Shown in pieces: positions 31,345-44,002 of a stretch of 64,000 nucleotides of DNA. The stretch is taken from the NCBI GenBank assembly GCA_030847615.1, contig JAUMIR010000001.1, positions 438,766,687-438,830,686 of the forward strand. Reading direction: 5' to 3'. The notes below the pieces were generated by a model, which did no database searches, was not told the DNA's origin, and saw only the letters and a program-made list of their open reading frames with translations. This DNA is from Gambelia wislizenii (Eukaryota; Chordata; Lepidosauria; Squamata; Crotaphytidae). Positions within the stretch are counted from its first letter, which is position 1. Every line of letters starts with the position of its first letter. Made by a program: the position numbers and the translations under genes.

Positions 31345-31852
31345 TTTCACACGGGGCTTGTTTACACCTGCCAGAATATGCCTGGAGCTGGCCTGTCAAC
31401 CCCTCCCCCCATTACCATGACGAAATGTGAAGATGCACATGCTGGCCAGTATCGGTGGGAGCCTCCCCCACTGTTGCACATCATTCCCTCTGAAGCCAGG
31501 AAGGAAGCCTTCACTATGTGATCAAGGCTGGTCATATGCAGGGGGCCTTGATCACGTGCTGGGAGTCTCCTTCCTGGCTTCAGAGCAACTCCAGTGGTGG
31601 TGATGGCTGCATCCCAGGTATACAGGCCAGCATGCAGGTATGGACCCTACAAACCCACCCAGGTTTTCCTGCATAATGCAGGTTTCCCCAGCTGTTTTAT
31701 TTAAATGCTTTAAATGGGTTTACCCTGGCTTCCACCTGGATTTGTCTCAGGCATCATCAGGACTGCCTAGAGGCAAAACAGGGAAAGAGCCCTGTGTTGT
31801 TTGGACTGCAGGGCTCCAAGATGGGGGAAGCCGGGGTAAATTGCCCATCTAG
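31345..31852. mobile_element. Nonautonomous DNA transposon, family K copy 2
   Basis: The ends are GGGGCTTGTTTACACCTG and GCCCATCTAGACAAGCCC (31843-31860). It aligns with 19686-20190 over the whole length. An internal palindrome GATCAAGGCTGGTC is near 31520. No transposase. Confidence 0.75.
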
Positions 31853-31969
31853 ACAAGCCCAAGAAATGAGAGAAACGTTACTAGAAAAAGTTGGATACTT
31901 TTTCTTCTGGAAAGCCCCCGTAGCAGGGTAGACAGCTATGGCGCTCCATATAACTCTTATTCATCTTTA

Positions 31970-32065
31970 ACTCCTATCAGCTCTAGCCAGCAGAGTGAGG
32001 AATGGAGAGGAATTGTGGGAGTTGTCATCTTACAACATCTGCAAGGCTATGGGTGCCCACTCCTG
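31970..32065. repeat. hAT-like MITE fragment
   Basis: AACTCCTATCAGCTCTAGCC and GTGGGAGTTGTCATCTTACA then ACATCTGCAAGGCTATGGGT match the short MITE plan. Confidence 0.45.
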
Positions 32066-32727
32066 CTTTACACCACCAACAAGAATCTAAGCACAAAGGC
32101 CTCAAAGCTAGTTCTGGACTTACACAAAACCACAGGAGAGCAATGCTCACTCAGGGCCTTTAAGACATGAAAACCATGGGTTCACAGGAATGTTATGATC
32201 AACTGTGAATGCCTCCCTCACTGCAAAATAAAGCTACGTAATGAACATTTAGCTCAAACATACAGCAAATTATGGTGCCCTGATTGTACAAAGCACACTT
32301 TTACTTGCAGGCATATGTTTTAAAACATTTTAGGAAAATAGCGCTATTGATATGGAACTCGCTGCATTATATAAAATTCCCCAAAAGGCAAAAAGCCTCC
32401 CATTCTGGGAGAAAGGCAACATATAAATAAATAAATACCTATTTCACTTATTCATTTATTTAAATATGGAAAAGGAAACCATAATTCTTGCCTTTTCCAA
32501 TGAACAGAATTTGGAAATTTTCTTGTATGCACAAGCTCCACATTCAGAGCTTTGAAATCTATTCTTTTGATAGTCATCACCCCTAAAGACACAATGCCCA
32601 TTCATTTCTCTTCAGGTGTGTCAGCAAATACATCATTTTTAATGAAGCCATGGCATGGGATAGGAAGAGAAAACATAGGCATGACATGTGCAACACTGCA
32701 TGCATTAAAGGCAATGACCTACAGCCA

Positions 32728-32928
32728 GTGTGGTGTAGCAGCTAGTGGACTGGGATTTGGGAAACCTAGTTCCAAGTCCCCTCTGGGCCATGAGTGAATC
32801 TGGGCCACTCTCATCCCCTTAGGGTGACCTATCTTACAAAGTGAAGAGGACAGCCATGCATGCCACCTTGAGTTCAATGGAGGAAAGGAAGGATATAAGT
32901 GTAACAAATAAATACATACTAGTGCAAG
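32728..32928 (+). mobile_element. tRNA-derived SINE with L2-like tail (second type)
   Basis: The head GTGTGGTGTAGCAGCTAGTG carries an A-box-like block and CTAGTTCCAAGTCCCC a B-box-like block. The tail is CACCTTGAGTTCAATGGAGG then AAGGAAGGATATAAGTGTAA and AATAAATAC. It lies in intron 2. Confidence 0.75.
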
Positions 32929-33864
<936 letters not shown>

Positions 33865-34644
33865 CTAAATGACAAAAATATGAAGAAAAGGAATACCAAT
33901 TAGATTTTTTTTGTAACTTCCACAGGATTTCCATTTACTCTTTTGGTGTTCATCAAAATACCATCACATGCTGTTCATGCTATCACTGAAGTGGTTCCTA
34001 TAAATGCTAACAAGATCATTTGTGCACAGTGCATACTTCTAATGTAATCCTGATCCTGTGAAATCAACAGGTATGCTCTTAAAGAGTAATTCATCAGGTG
34101 AAGAATGTGAAACTAATTCTTATTTCAACTGATTTACTAATAAATTTATATTGGAGATTAGAAACAGGTAAAATTAAGGAGCAATCAATGAAGTGGCTGC
34201 TGAGGACTTAAATAATTTATCCTTTTTTTAAAAAAAAGTAGAAACATTAATTTAGGAAATGCTATCTTGTACAACCACCACTAGAATAAATTAGATGTCA
34301 GTAAACACTGTGGGAGCACAGATGGTTGGATTGTAATATTCTGGTTCATTCTGGCCGTATAATGTAGCCATTTCATGAAGCAAACTAGATATGACACAAA
34401 AATGCATGTATTTAACCCACCAGTCTTTCTGCTCCACCCAGAAAGGTGGTTGACCTTTGGATCTTGGAAGGTGGAAAGAAGTGGCATGAGGGAGCAATTT
34501 GAAACAGATAAGGGGCAAGCATCAAAATAACTTTCAGCATCTCTTCTTCCCACACTGTTTTCCTATATTAAATTGTGCTGCTGTTGCCTTTATTTGTGAA
34601 ATCAGGGACTGCAGCCGAAAGTTATTTGAGTGAGATTTCATCAA

Positions 34645-34722
34645 AAGGCACAATCCACTAGGACAGCCTTCTACATCCAATGGCCATACTTGCTGGGAAT
34701 TACAGGAGCTATAATCTACCAT
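34645..34722. repeat. hAT-like MITE fragment
   Basis: CTACATCCAATGGCCATACT then TGCTGGGAATTACAGGAGCT: the TGGCCA-TGCTGGGA block of the short MITE family. Confidence 0.45.
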
Positions 34723-35276
34723 ATCTAGATAGTTCCAGGTTGGAGATGTTCTCTTGAGCAAACCCCACTGACTTGGATAGCAGCTCTGAAAAAACATCTG
34801 CTTTGCTTTTATCTCCCTGCAGCCATCACAGGAGAATTTCCAGAATCAGCACCCAAACCTGTGTGGAACCAGAGCAAGTTTGGTCAAGTGAGGACAGCAT
34901 AGTAGTGTAGCAGGAAGGGTTCTTTAAAAAGGATGCAGACTTGATGCTCTTAAAAGCTCTGATTTATCTTTGCTTTCATTGTTTTATCTGAGCTTGCCAG
35001 ATATCTCTGGTGGGAAGGAGCAGCCTTAATCTTGAGGCATACTATGCATACCAGTTACTTCAGGTCCTATGATGACTTCTTGATTTTTCTTCCCTCTCAT
35101 ATCCCCCCTCCCTTTAGTGTTCAGACATTCCAGCTTCATTCTTTCAGCATGTTTTAAACCTAGTGCTTAAAGTAAGCAAAACTCCCCCACCTCAAGTCTC
35201 AGCAATTTTGCTGAAATATGCAAATCTCTCACACTGCACTTGTGAGAGACTGTACCTTTCTGAGCACACAGACTGA

Positions 35277-35470
35277 GGCCTTGTCTAGACAGGCTATTTA
35301 CTCCATCTTGGTCCCGTCTTGGCGCCCTGCAGTCCAGACAAGGCAGGGCATTTGCCCCATTTTGCCCTCAGGCAGTCTGTACAACCCTGGGGCAAAGATG
35401 GGACCAAGGCAAGGTAAAGCCCATTACACAGCTTTTAAAAAATACCCGGGAAAACCCACTCCAGCCAACA
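35277..35470. mobile_element. Nonautonomous DNA transposon, family K partial copy
   Basis: GGCCTTGTCTAGACAGGC is followed by TTACTCCATCTTGGTCCCGT and GCCCTGCAGTCCAGACAAGG. It matches, in reverse, the right 200 bp of the copies at 19686 and 31345. The other end is absent. Confidence 0.65.
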
Positions 35471-36034
35471 AAAAAGGCTAACGGTGCCTGGAAATTGTGT
35501 ATGAAGGGAACAATCTTTGCCCTTTGACACAGAGAAATCCACAGAAAGACTACTGGATTCATAGTGTAAACATCTTTTGCTTTAAATACACGAAAGGATG
35601 CAGCAGCCAAAATAACCCTTCCTTCCCTCTCACTTCTGAGGAAAAACCAAGCAGTGGTTGACTTAGATAAGTCTCCTATCTCCAGTTTGAAAATCACCAA
35701 AAAAGGCTTGCAATGCAAAACACAGAAAGCAAAATTGGATTTGATTTGGTCAACTGATAGTTGATAACCCATGTTTTGTTTGTTCTGGTCAGCAGCATTA
35801 AAACAGGAAAAGTTGAAACATAGCAACAAAGAGCCAGGCAAATTGCTTTTCACCAAAAGTGAGATTAAAATTAGTAGCCCTTAGAAGCTAACAACTGACA
35901 AGAGGACTCCAAATTCATATAAGATTAATAATCTGCATCACTATTCCTTTCATATCGAAGCTCCACTCCACCAATTTCTACACCATCCCTAAACAAATAT
36001 TTGACACCGTAAACTTTGAACAAGCTGAACACAC

Positions 36035-36066
36035 AGCTCTCTCTCGCTCTCTCTCTCTCTCTCACA
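36035..36066. repeat. (CT)n microsatellite
   Basis: An almost uninterrupted CT run followed by CACACACG. Confidence 0.9.
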
Positions 36067-36078
36067 CACGTATCTGTA

Positions 36079-36137
36079 GGAGATACATTACTGAAACTGT
36101 GGATATTGGTTCCACGGATACGAGGGTTCAACTGTAT
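36079..36137. repeat. Tigger-like MITE fragment
   Basis: ACTGAAACTGTGGATATTGG, then CACGGATACGAGGGTTCAAC and TGTA. Only one end of the element is left. Confidence 0.5.
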
Positions 36138-36451
36138 ACTCATCCCAGCTGCTAGCACTGTTTGGATGAAGGTCTAAACAATGAAGGGAAATCATTCCAG
36201 CCCTCTTAAGAGACCATTGAAATGATATCAAGTTTTATCAGCACTCTGATTAAAATAATTCCAGCACAGATGAAGCTGGTGTGTACACCTCTTTCAGAAG
36301 AATTAAAAAGAAAATAAAGGAAGACTAGACAATTTTATAACAATCCATATTTCATGAAGCCAACTGCTTAAGATGGGCTACTTACCAGTAACCTACAGCT
36401 TTGAGTTTCTATTGCCAATTGGACTAGGCAGAACAACTGAAGATGACTATG

Positions 36452-36560
36452 GTCTAAATCCAACTGCTAGCCCAACTAGAGCAGACCTATTAAGTCAACA
36501 CTTACATATATCCCATTGATTCAACTAGTCTAAAGTTGAGAATGACAACTGGATTTGGGC
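36452..36560. repeat. Degenerate ancient repeat, family Q
   Basis: TCTAAATCCAACTGCTAGCC then CAACTAGAGCAGACCTATTA and TCCCATTGATTCAACTAG. It ends with CTGGATTTGGGCC, roughly the inverse of its start. Confidence 0.45.
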
Positions 36561-36711
36561 CTGAGCTGACAATAAAAGCAAACAAAGTGTTGCACCAAGA
36601 GCCAAAAACACAACAGGAATTGCTCATTCTGCATGCTGATAGCTGAAATGGTGCATAAAATCAGTGTTCACCAGACTGATGTCAGCTCCTGTTCTCATCT
36701 ATATGTTTTCT

Positions 36712-36812
36712 ATTGTTATCAGAGTTGTATTTTTAATTATTGTGAAGTGCTCTGGAATGTATTTCTAATGAAGAAGGGTGATGTATTAATATTTTAAATA
36801 AATAAATATGAC
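36712..36812 (+). repeat. LINE tail fragment (L2-like)
   Basis: TTGTGAAGTGCTCTGGAATG and GAAGAAGGGTGATGTATTAA then TAAATAAATAAATA. It has the shape of the L2/SINE tails nearby. Confidence 0.5.
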
Positions 36813-36894
36813 AAACAGAAGTGTGTAGCATTCATCTAAATTTGATTTTTAAAAGAAAAAAAATAGTATGTATTTGAAACAGACTGTGGCTTCT

Positions 36895-37045
36895 CCCCCT
36901 TATTCTAAGCTAGGAGTACACAACTTACCGCTCTCCAGATACTACTGGAGTACAACTTCCTTCATCCCTATACATTGGTCTGATGGGAATTGCAATCCCT
37001 CAGCATGTGGAGGATCACAAGTTACGCACTGCTGGTCTAGACTAA
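36895..37045. mobile_element. hAT-like palindromic MITE
   Basis: ACACAACTTACCGCTCTCCA with TACTGGAGTACAACTTCC faces GATGGGAATTGCAATCCCTC with ACAAGTTACGCACTGCTGG. The two halves are complementary over interrupted blocks. Confidence 0.55.
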
Positions 37046-37757
37046 TAAAATCAGTGGCAGTAATTAAGACCAAGGAATCAGCAAAATTCCTCATAGTTTG
37101 AGTGTAGTGTAGCAAAGCTGGCATATATTATCTGTTTATAATTGGAATGTGGTTGATTTAGCATAACCATATAACACCTACAAAGCAGTAAGACAGATGT
37201 GCAAATACAAACAGGTCTCTCCTTGTGGATCTTACCATTTGCTAAAGTGAAAAGGAAAATGCCATCTCAGTGTGCCAGAAAAGGGCTGTTCTAGATACAA
37301 TGGCATGAGTCTACCCTAATCAGTGAACATGATGTCCCAGATCTTTATCCTGCTAATATGGTGGGCCTCTGCTATTTAAACTCTGGCATCTCTAGTTAAA
37401 ATGATCTCAAGTAAGATGGCTGGATACATAGCTTGGAAAGTTACTTTTCAAAAGTAATCAGAGTTATAAGCTGTGGGCCCCAAAGGTAGTTAGCTGCTGT
37501 TATAGTTTCTATTTTTAAAAGCAACACTTCACTTTCTCATTTCCAAAAGTATTGAGATAACTACATTTGTGCTAATTTTAAACAATGAAACATCTTTGGT
37601 AGAAAACAAAGTATTCTCCCATCCATCTCCCACTATCATTGTCTACATGCTGAGAACACTACCAAAGGAAGCAGCACAGGCCAGCCCTTAAACCATGCAA
37701 TGTTCCTTTTTCACTATTTAGTAAGGTTACACCCCTACAAATATAGAAGCACTGAAA

Positions 37758-38397
37758 AGGGCTTGTCTAAACGGTCAAAATAATCCTCATAGAATTTGCC
37801 AAGAATACGACCTGTCTTAATGACATTCTGCATTAAATCACAGTATTTGGAAGGGGGGGGCAAATCCATCGTAAACTCAACCAGTAAAGCCTTCACAGCT
37901 TTCCCCAAAGTTTTTTTTAAAGCTCCATAGAGAATGCGCACTTCCGTTCATTTGGACGACTGGATTCACATTCATTCACATTTGCGATAAAAGCAGAAGT
38001 GGAAGCTGATAGATCGGACGTGGGCAGGGGACGGAGCTTGCTAACAAGGCAAGCGCCAAAAACCGCCATCTTTGATTTCGCTTTAGCGAGTGAGTGCTCA
38101 GGCGATGAAACAGTCTTTATTTTTTCTTTTTAAAATTTATTTAGGCAGAATATCACACTTTCACACCTTAGATATGTTTTTTTAAGTGCAGAGGCGACAA
38201 ATTGCAATAATAAAAATGCGAGTAATTCAGTCGCACCTGCCATCTTGATTTGCAGGCATGTCTGTTGGGACAGCAAAAGTGAATAGATTTGCATGCCTGT
38301 GATCTTGCCAAAACACTGTTAGGACAAACTGATGCTGCTTTGAATTGTCTTTAGTGCGCATCAATCCACATTTTTTACCCTCATATAGACGAGCCCT
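37758..38397 (+). mobile_element. Nonautonomous DNA transposon, family H copy 2 (640 bp)
   Basis: Complete copy with ends AGGGCTTGTCTAAACGG and CATATAGACGAGCCCT. Interior blocks are CCCAAAGTTTTTTTTAAAGC, ACGGAGCTTGCTAACAAGGC, GCAGGCATGTCTGTTGGGAC. It is rich in CpG compared with flanks. No transposase frame. No clear target duplication seen. Confidence 0.75.
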
Positions 38398-38499
38398 AAG
38401 AGTCATACCACAAGAGGAGTAAAGTCATCACTAATTAAGTTACAATTGTAACAACCATAAAGTTATGTCTGCAGGTATATCTTTGTTATTGCCCTAAAT

Positions 38500-38735
38500 A
38501 CCCTAAAGGCACCAGATCCCTTCTGATCTTGGAAGCTAAGCAGGATCAGTCCTGGTTAGTACCTAGATGGGAGAACCACAAATGAATACCAGGTGCTGTA
38601 GGGTATATTTCAGAGGAAGGAACTGACAAAATCACCTCTGAGCATTCCTTACCTAAGAATACCCTATGAAACGCATGGGGTGACCATGAGTCAACAGGTG
38701 ACTTTGAAGGCACATGCACACGTGTGCACACATAC
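38500..38735 (+). mobile_element. 5S-rRNA-headed SINE
   Basis: The head CACCAGATCCCTTCTGATCT, GGAAGCTAAGCAGGATCAGT and TTAGTACCTAGATGGGAGAA, then CCAGGTGCTGTAGGGTA, matches 5S rRNA. The body AACTGACAAAATCACCTCTG and ACCATGAGTCAACAGGTGAC then TTTGAAGGCACATG is the shared SINE body. Confidence 0.88.
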
Positions 38736-39675
38736 ACATCTTTGTTACTAGGAAACAAAATTAATAGCACCTATTTACTTTCTGGTAAAGCCCTTAAACT
38801 TTGGAGACTCATTGCCTGGTAGAATAAACCATGCTGAGTTGAGGGTCAGTAGTCTGACTTAGGCAGCAGTGGGCATTGTTCAAAGGCCAGAGGATTGTAC
38901 CATCTGATCATCAGCCACTCAGGAGGCCACAATGCTAGGTTATGGCCACTGTTTTGAGCTACCGGAAGTGACATCACATCACTCCCAATTGCCTTTTCAG
39001 ACCATTTCAGCTCCCTACTTCTCATTTCACACTGGGCGACTACAAAACAGCATTTTAAGTCACCTCGCAGATATTGGGGACTGGTTCTTGCAACATTTTT
39101 GGAGGCTGTGAGGGGTTATGGAAGCTCAGTGGGAAGGAGGGGTCCAAGGGTTCCACTGGACCTCTGAAGGCTTCATGTGGTCAGTGGATCCCATAGTTCC
39201 CACTCTTGGACTAAAATAGCAGCATACATGCATACATTCACATACCCTTCCTTGCTGTCCCACTTGCAGGATCAAGAATTGTATGCACTGCCCCTTGGTG
39301 GGCTCCGGGTCATAAATCTTGCAAGCAGCAAGTTTAAAACTGGGAAATTATTAACACTGTTCAAAGTCTAATGGACTCCAAGGCTGAGGCTGAATGAACA
39401 CTGTGCAGATTTCCACTTGCACTCACCTACACAAAGCATACCTGCTTAAGTAGAAGTGTTAAGGAGGCTAAGGAAAAGAAGGGAACAATGCTCACTTAAG
39501 GGAACAAACTGTGCCTTTAGTCAGAAGGGCAAAATCAAGGCCACGTTAAGTCTCATCAGTAATGGGAAAGAGCTAGCCACATGCTTAATTCACCCAGTAA
39601 AATCAATGAGACTTATCTTTACTTCGCTTGGACTGAATCACGTCTCAAGCCTTTCAGGCTACAAACCGACAAAGT

Positions 39676-39677
<2 letters not shown>

Positions 39678-39709
<32 letters not shown>

Positions 39710-39710
39710 C
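39678..39710. repeat. (CA)n then (GA)n microsatellite
   Basis: ACACACACACACACA followed directly by GAGAGAGAGAGAGAGAGAG. Confidence 0.9.
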
Positions 39711-40369
39711 ACTATAAAACAGTTTTCTCAAACTGCCTGCCTTTTGTCACTCCGTATTTTCAGCACTAAGCAAAAATGCTAAAGGCTATGAAAAGAAAAG
39801 TGAGGTTAAGAAGAATTTGGTTAGGAACGGGATCATAATTTTGCTTGCAGTGAACAGCCTGGTCTCTTCTCATTATCAAAACAATTAATCTTTTTTTTCC
39901 ATGAAGGGTGTTGCCTTGCTCTTTAGCCCCACACATTTCAGCATATATTGTGATGAATTATTTATCCGGAAGCATCCTGCTGCCCAGTGGTTTTCTCGCA
40001 ATCCCAACAGTCAAAACTTCTTCCTTTGCAAATAAACAAATAAATAAACAAACAAACCAATATGCTGAAATTGCAGGTGGCAGATTCTTTCTCCCTCCTA
40101 TCTACAGAAGTGCACCATAATTTCAAACTCTATCCACCACATGCCAAGGGCAGCTGTGAAACCATCACAGCTTCAAATGCAAGAAAATTAATTATTTTCT
40201 GTCAGGGCAGCCCAGAGTCATCCTCCAATTAGCAGAAGCAAACACTCCGGGTGCATCAGTGTATATACTCATATATCAGTAGAAGCCCTTTCGGTTTAAG
40301 GAAGCCTTCCTCAGAGCTGCTGTGTGATCTGGCCCTGGGCCAGCTAGATGATGGCTTAATGACAGTGCT

Positions 40370-40383
40370 ACGTGCAGAGCGTG
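40370..40383 (+). promoter_or_regulatory. Candidate tandem hypoxia response element in intron 1
   Basis: CTACGTGCAGAGCGTGAGG holds two RCGTG cores (ACGTG at 40370, GCGTG at 40379) four bases apart on the same strand. It lies in about 1.6 kb without recognised transposons. EGLN3 is a known HIF target and a hypoxia element in its first intron has been described in human. Function here is inference only. Confidence 0.4.
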
Positions 40384-40517
40384 AGGCTATCAGCAATCAA
40401 ACGCAAACTTCACTCCAGAGTACACTTCACAGAGAAACCGTTGAGGGGAGGGAAAGCACATACAAAACATAGACTACTTATGTCTCATTCTTGCTGGAAG
40501 TTGCCTCCCCCACATAC

Positions 40518-40541
40518 ACATATACCACACACACACACCAT
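40518..40541. repeat. (CA)n-like microsatellite
   Basis: CACATACACATATACCACAC then ACACACACC. Confidence 0.7.
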
Positions 40542-41022
40542 TCGCTGCTGTATCCTCCTGCCTCTGGCAAGCACACATTCAAAATCTTTTGATTCCTTTG
40601 TGTGCGTGTCTCACATTCTTTCAAAGCTGAATTCATCCAAGTTGGAAGAAGGGGTGTGTGAGAGAGAGGGAGTCACTTAATTTATTTATTTTAGAGGGAG
40701 GGGGGCACAAAAATGAGATTCCACACCCTCTTTTGCCAATTTCTGACATTATGCTGAACAGTCACTAGACAGTCGCCACCTTTGTTTCCCCTGGCAGGAA
40801 TCCCATGTCTTCAGCAGCCTCATGATAAACTCAAGAACGACACCTTTACCCCATCATTTTCTCTCTGAAAGGAGAAACAACTGCTTCTGTTGGATGTTTG
40901 TGTTTGTCATGCTGTTGCCAAAAGAACTCCTGGGGAAAACAGGTGCCAAATCTTAGCCAGAAGCAAAATACTGGTTTTCTCTCATTGACAGCAAAGCAAC
41001 TTGAGGTTAGAAATTTTATTTA

Positions 41023-41258
41023 CAGTACGACCCCTGCATCCACTGATTCATTATCCACTGATTCAATTATCTACAGGGCACAAAACAGCACACCTACCAT
41101 ACAGTCTTCCTAGAAAATGTGTCCTCTAGCTATTTTCTAGGTCCTCCAAGGCAACTTTATGGTATTTTAAATAGGAAGTCCCATTATTTTCAATGGTGTT
41201 CGCTATTATCCACGGGGAACCCCAGAACCAATCCCCAGTGGAGAATGGGGTCCTACTA
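41023..41258. mobile_element. Tigger-like MITE, family T2
   Basis: The ends are CAGTACGACCCCTGCATCC and AATGGGGTCCTACTA, with TA on both sides. Interior blocks GATTCATTATCCACTGATTC and CTAGGTCCTCCAAGGCAACT are shared with 60006-60259. Confidence 0.8.
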
Positions 41259-41268
41259 TACAATGTCC

Positions 41269-41395
41269 TACATCCAATTTAATCCCAACTAGAGTAAATC
41301 CACTGAACCAACAGGATTTGCATAACTTTTGATTTACTGTTCAGGAACTGATTCAATAGGCACTTTCTGGTTGAGTTTAATAACTGGGCCCAGCA
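41269..41395. repeat. Degenerate ancient repeat, family Q
   Basis: CCAATTTAATCCCAACTAGA then GTAAATCCACTGAACCAACA and GGAACTGATTCAATAGG. Confidence 0.45.
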
Positions 41396-42317
41396 TTAAA
41401 AAATGGGTTTAGCCAAATATTTCAATACTACCTGTTCACAGTGTGGTTTACTATTATTTTCTCTTTTAAAACAAAAATCAAATATAAGGCTATCTGATTA
41501 ACATAGCATAAGGAACATCCCAAAATCCATGAGGACAAATTCATTTAAAAGGCCAAGCAAAATGTTTTTTTAAAAAAAATAGTGTGGCAGGATTACACTA
41601 CCAGACCTTTTTTTAAAATTTTCCACATGCAGATTATTAAAGCATTCTAATGTACACAACATAGCACCTAATACACAAATATAAGTTGAAGTACATAAAA
41701 GAAAATAACAGGTATATAATTATAACTGAAAGAGTATTACTCAAGAATACTGAAGAAAATTCTATCAAAAAAAAAGAAGAACAGGAGGGATTAGGATTAG
41801 TACATAAGAAACAAGGGTATACATGTATTATGCTTATTTTTTCTGATTTAAATAAACACATATCTTTATTAAAGGAATACATTTACTGGCCAGTAATGAC
41901 CCAATACAGATGAAAGGAAGCCACAAAGCCATGGCTTTTGTCTTCTCAGCAGAATTCTCAGTGAGTGGGACTTGGTAAATTCATACATAACCGTCACCTC
42001 CCATATCTCATCTAATCTGCTTCCTGGAAGGCTGATGGAGAGATTGCCAGCTCTTAGCTATGCATGGTTTCACTGCATATAAAACTGCTGAATGAGATCT
42101 CTCATCTTAGAAGCCAGGCTCACTCTGCTCACATGTTTTTAAGATTTACATCCAGTCTGGAATGGAGGAACACTTGACTATGGTCAACAACTAGAATCCA
42201 GAGGGCTGTAAACTCACATGTTTTTCATGGAAAAGGTCCCAGCTTCATTCTATGCTATCTCTAAAGCCCCCTTTCAGAACCTCTGAAGCAGACCCCACAA
42301 ACTAAAGCTCTCTGGAT

Positions 42318-42344
42318 ATTTTATTTATTTATTTATTTATTTAG
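42318..42344. repeat. (ATTT)n microsatellite
   Basis: About six TTTA units. Confidence 0.9.
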
Positions 42345-42420
42345 TGTCCCAACTTTCTCCCAAATGGGAGCCAACAAGGCTCACATATGGGTTACTGCAA
42401 GGTACCTAAATTAAAAATTA

Positions 42421-42630
42421 TAGTTGGTGCTCCGTATCCACGGATTCAACCATCCATGACTTGAAAATATTTTTTTTAAAAAATCCAAAAAGCAAACCTT
42501 GATTTTGCCATTTTATATAAGGGACACCATTTTGCTACGCCACTGAATATAATGGGAGTTGAACATGCATGGATTTTGGTATCCATGGGGGTCCTGGAAC
42601 CAAACCCCAACAAATATGAAGGGATAACTG
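42421..42630. mobile_element. Tigger-like MITE, family T1, complete
   Basis: TAGTTGGTGCTCCGTATCCA and AATATGAAGGGATAACTG form the ends, with TA duplicated at 42419-42420 and 42631-42632. The interior GATTTTGCCATTTTATATAA and ATTTTGGTATCCATGG is shared with 46413 and 2733. Confidence 0.85.
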
Positions 42631-42779
42631 TATTGTCAGATCACCTTACTTGTCTGCTAATTTTGCAAAGACCTTACTTCATGCTTTCCCAGCTTCTTAT
42701 CAGGGTTGAGTCCAGAAGTATACACAAGCTACAAACCTGAGATTTCAGGAGGAATGTGACCCCATCCAGCAAAGGGAGA

Positions 42780-43212
42780 ATCCCTGCTCCCTGATCTGCC
42801 TTTCAACTGACCAGGAGCACCTCTGATTGTCTGGATTTTCAATTTGTTCCCCCTCATCCAGACCATTACTGACTGCCTACACTGGTTTAGCATCAAAACA
42901 GCTACCTTGAAGTTAGATGGAAAAGAAAGAGTTGAGGATCATCAGCATATTGATGGCACTGAACGCCAAAACTTCAGATAACTTCTCCCAGTGGTTTCTT
43001 GTAGATGTTGAACAGCATAGGGGTCAAAACTGAGCCCTGATGACCGGAAGATTGAACATGAATTTCCCAGCAGTACCTTCTGGATTTGCCCCTCCAAGAA
43101 GGACCAGAATCATTGTAAAACTGTAAAACACTTCCCCCAAGTTTCATCACAAAGGAGCCATCCCAGAAGGATACCATAGTCAATGGTACTGAAAGCCACT
43201 GAGTGGTATACA
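42780..43212 (-). mobile_element. L2-like LINE non-coding 3' region, reverse
   Basis: AGGATCATCAGCATATTGAT, CTTCTCCCAGTGGTTTCTTG then TAGATGTTGAACAGCATAGG, and AAGGATACCATAGTCAATGG are blocks of an L2-type sequence common in reptiles. They continue at 44735-45310 beyond two later insertions. Confidence 0.55.
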
Positions 43213-43219
43213 GTTCTCT

Positions 43220-44002
43220 ATTGCTGGAAAAATCCTTGCAAGGATACTCCTGAACAGATTAGTTCCTGCTGTTGCAGAAGAACTTCTTCCTGAAAGCCAA
43301 TGTGGCTTCAGAGCCAATAGGAGTACTACAGATATGGTATTTGCCCTTAGACAAATGCCAGAAAAATGTAGGGATCATAACAAGGGTCTCTATGTAACAT
43401 TTGTCGACCTCAGCAAAGCCTTCGACACTGTGAGTAGAAAAGGTCTGTGGCAGATCCTGGAAAGACTAGGATGTCCCCCCAAATTCCTTAAAATGATTAT
43501 CTTGCTACACAAGGGCCAGCGCAGTCAAGTCGGATATGGCGATGCTCTTTCAGAGCCCTTTCTAATAACTAATGGAGTGAAGCAAGGTTGTGTTCTTGCA
43601 CCAACTTTATTTACAATCTTCTTCAGCATGATGCTCCAAAGGGCTACAGCAGAGCTTGAAGAAGACGACGGCATCGATATATGTTACCGTACTGATGGTT
43701 GCTTGTTTAACTTAAGCCGTCTGAGGACTCACACTAAGACTCTAAACTATCTAGTCCATGAGCTGCTCTTCGCTGATGCTGCTGCCCTTGTTGCCCACAC
43801 AGAAGTAGCTCTGCAGCGCCTAATATCCTGCTTTACAACAGCTGCAGATCTGTTCGGGCTGGAAGTCAACCTGAAGAACACAGAAGTTCTTTACCAGCCT
43901 GCACCACAGGATGAACACCACCATCCCCACATTGCCGTCGGCAACTCTGTTCTCAAGTCCGTTCAGCAGTTCACCTACTTAGGAAGCACCATCTCCTCAT
44001 AG
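43220..44002 (+). pseudogene. LINE reverse transcriptase fragment (dead, 261 codons open)
   Basis: The frame is open from IAGKILARILLNRLVPAVAE (43220) to FTYLGSTISS (44002). Motifs in order: CGFRANRSTTDMVFALRQ, FVDLSKAFDTVSRKGLWQIL (motif A, catalytic Asp kept), NGVKQGCVLAPTLFTIFF (motif B), and ELLFADAAALVAH, where the FADD box reads FADA, so the second catalytic Asp is lost. It is probably the same family as the C-terminal piece at 2881-3618, since the two meet without overlap. The left side joins L2-like sequence and the right side is cut by a CR1 tail at 43999. Confidence 0.85.

Noticed and set aside
31556..31562. CACGTG as a hypoxia element in intron 2
   Set aside because: It lies in the shared sequence of a family K transposon. 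The same holds for ACGTG cores at about 38034 and 53666 inside family H and M copies.
43334..44002. A host gene coding a 222-residue protein
   Set aside because: It is a LINE reverse transcriptase piece with a lost catalytic Asp.
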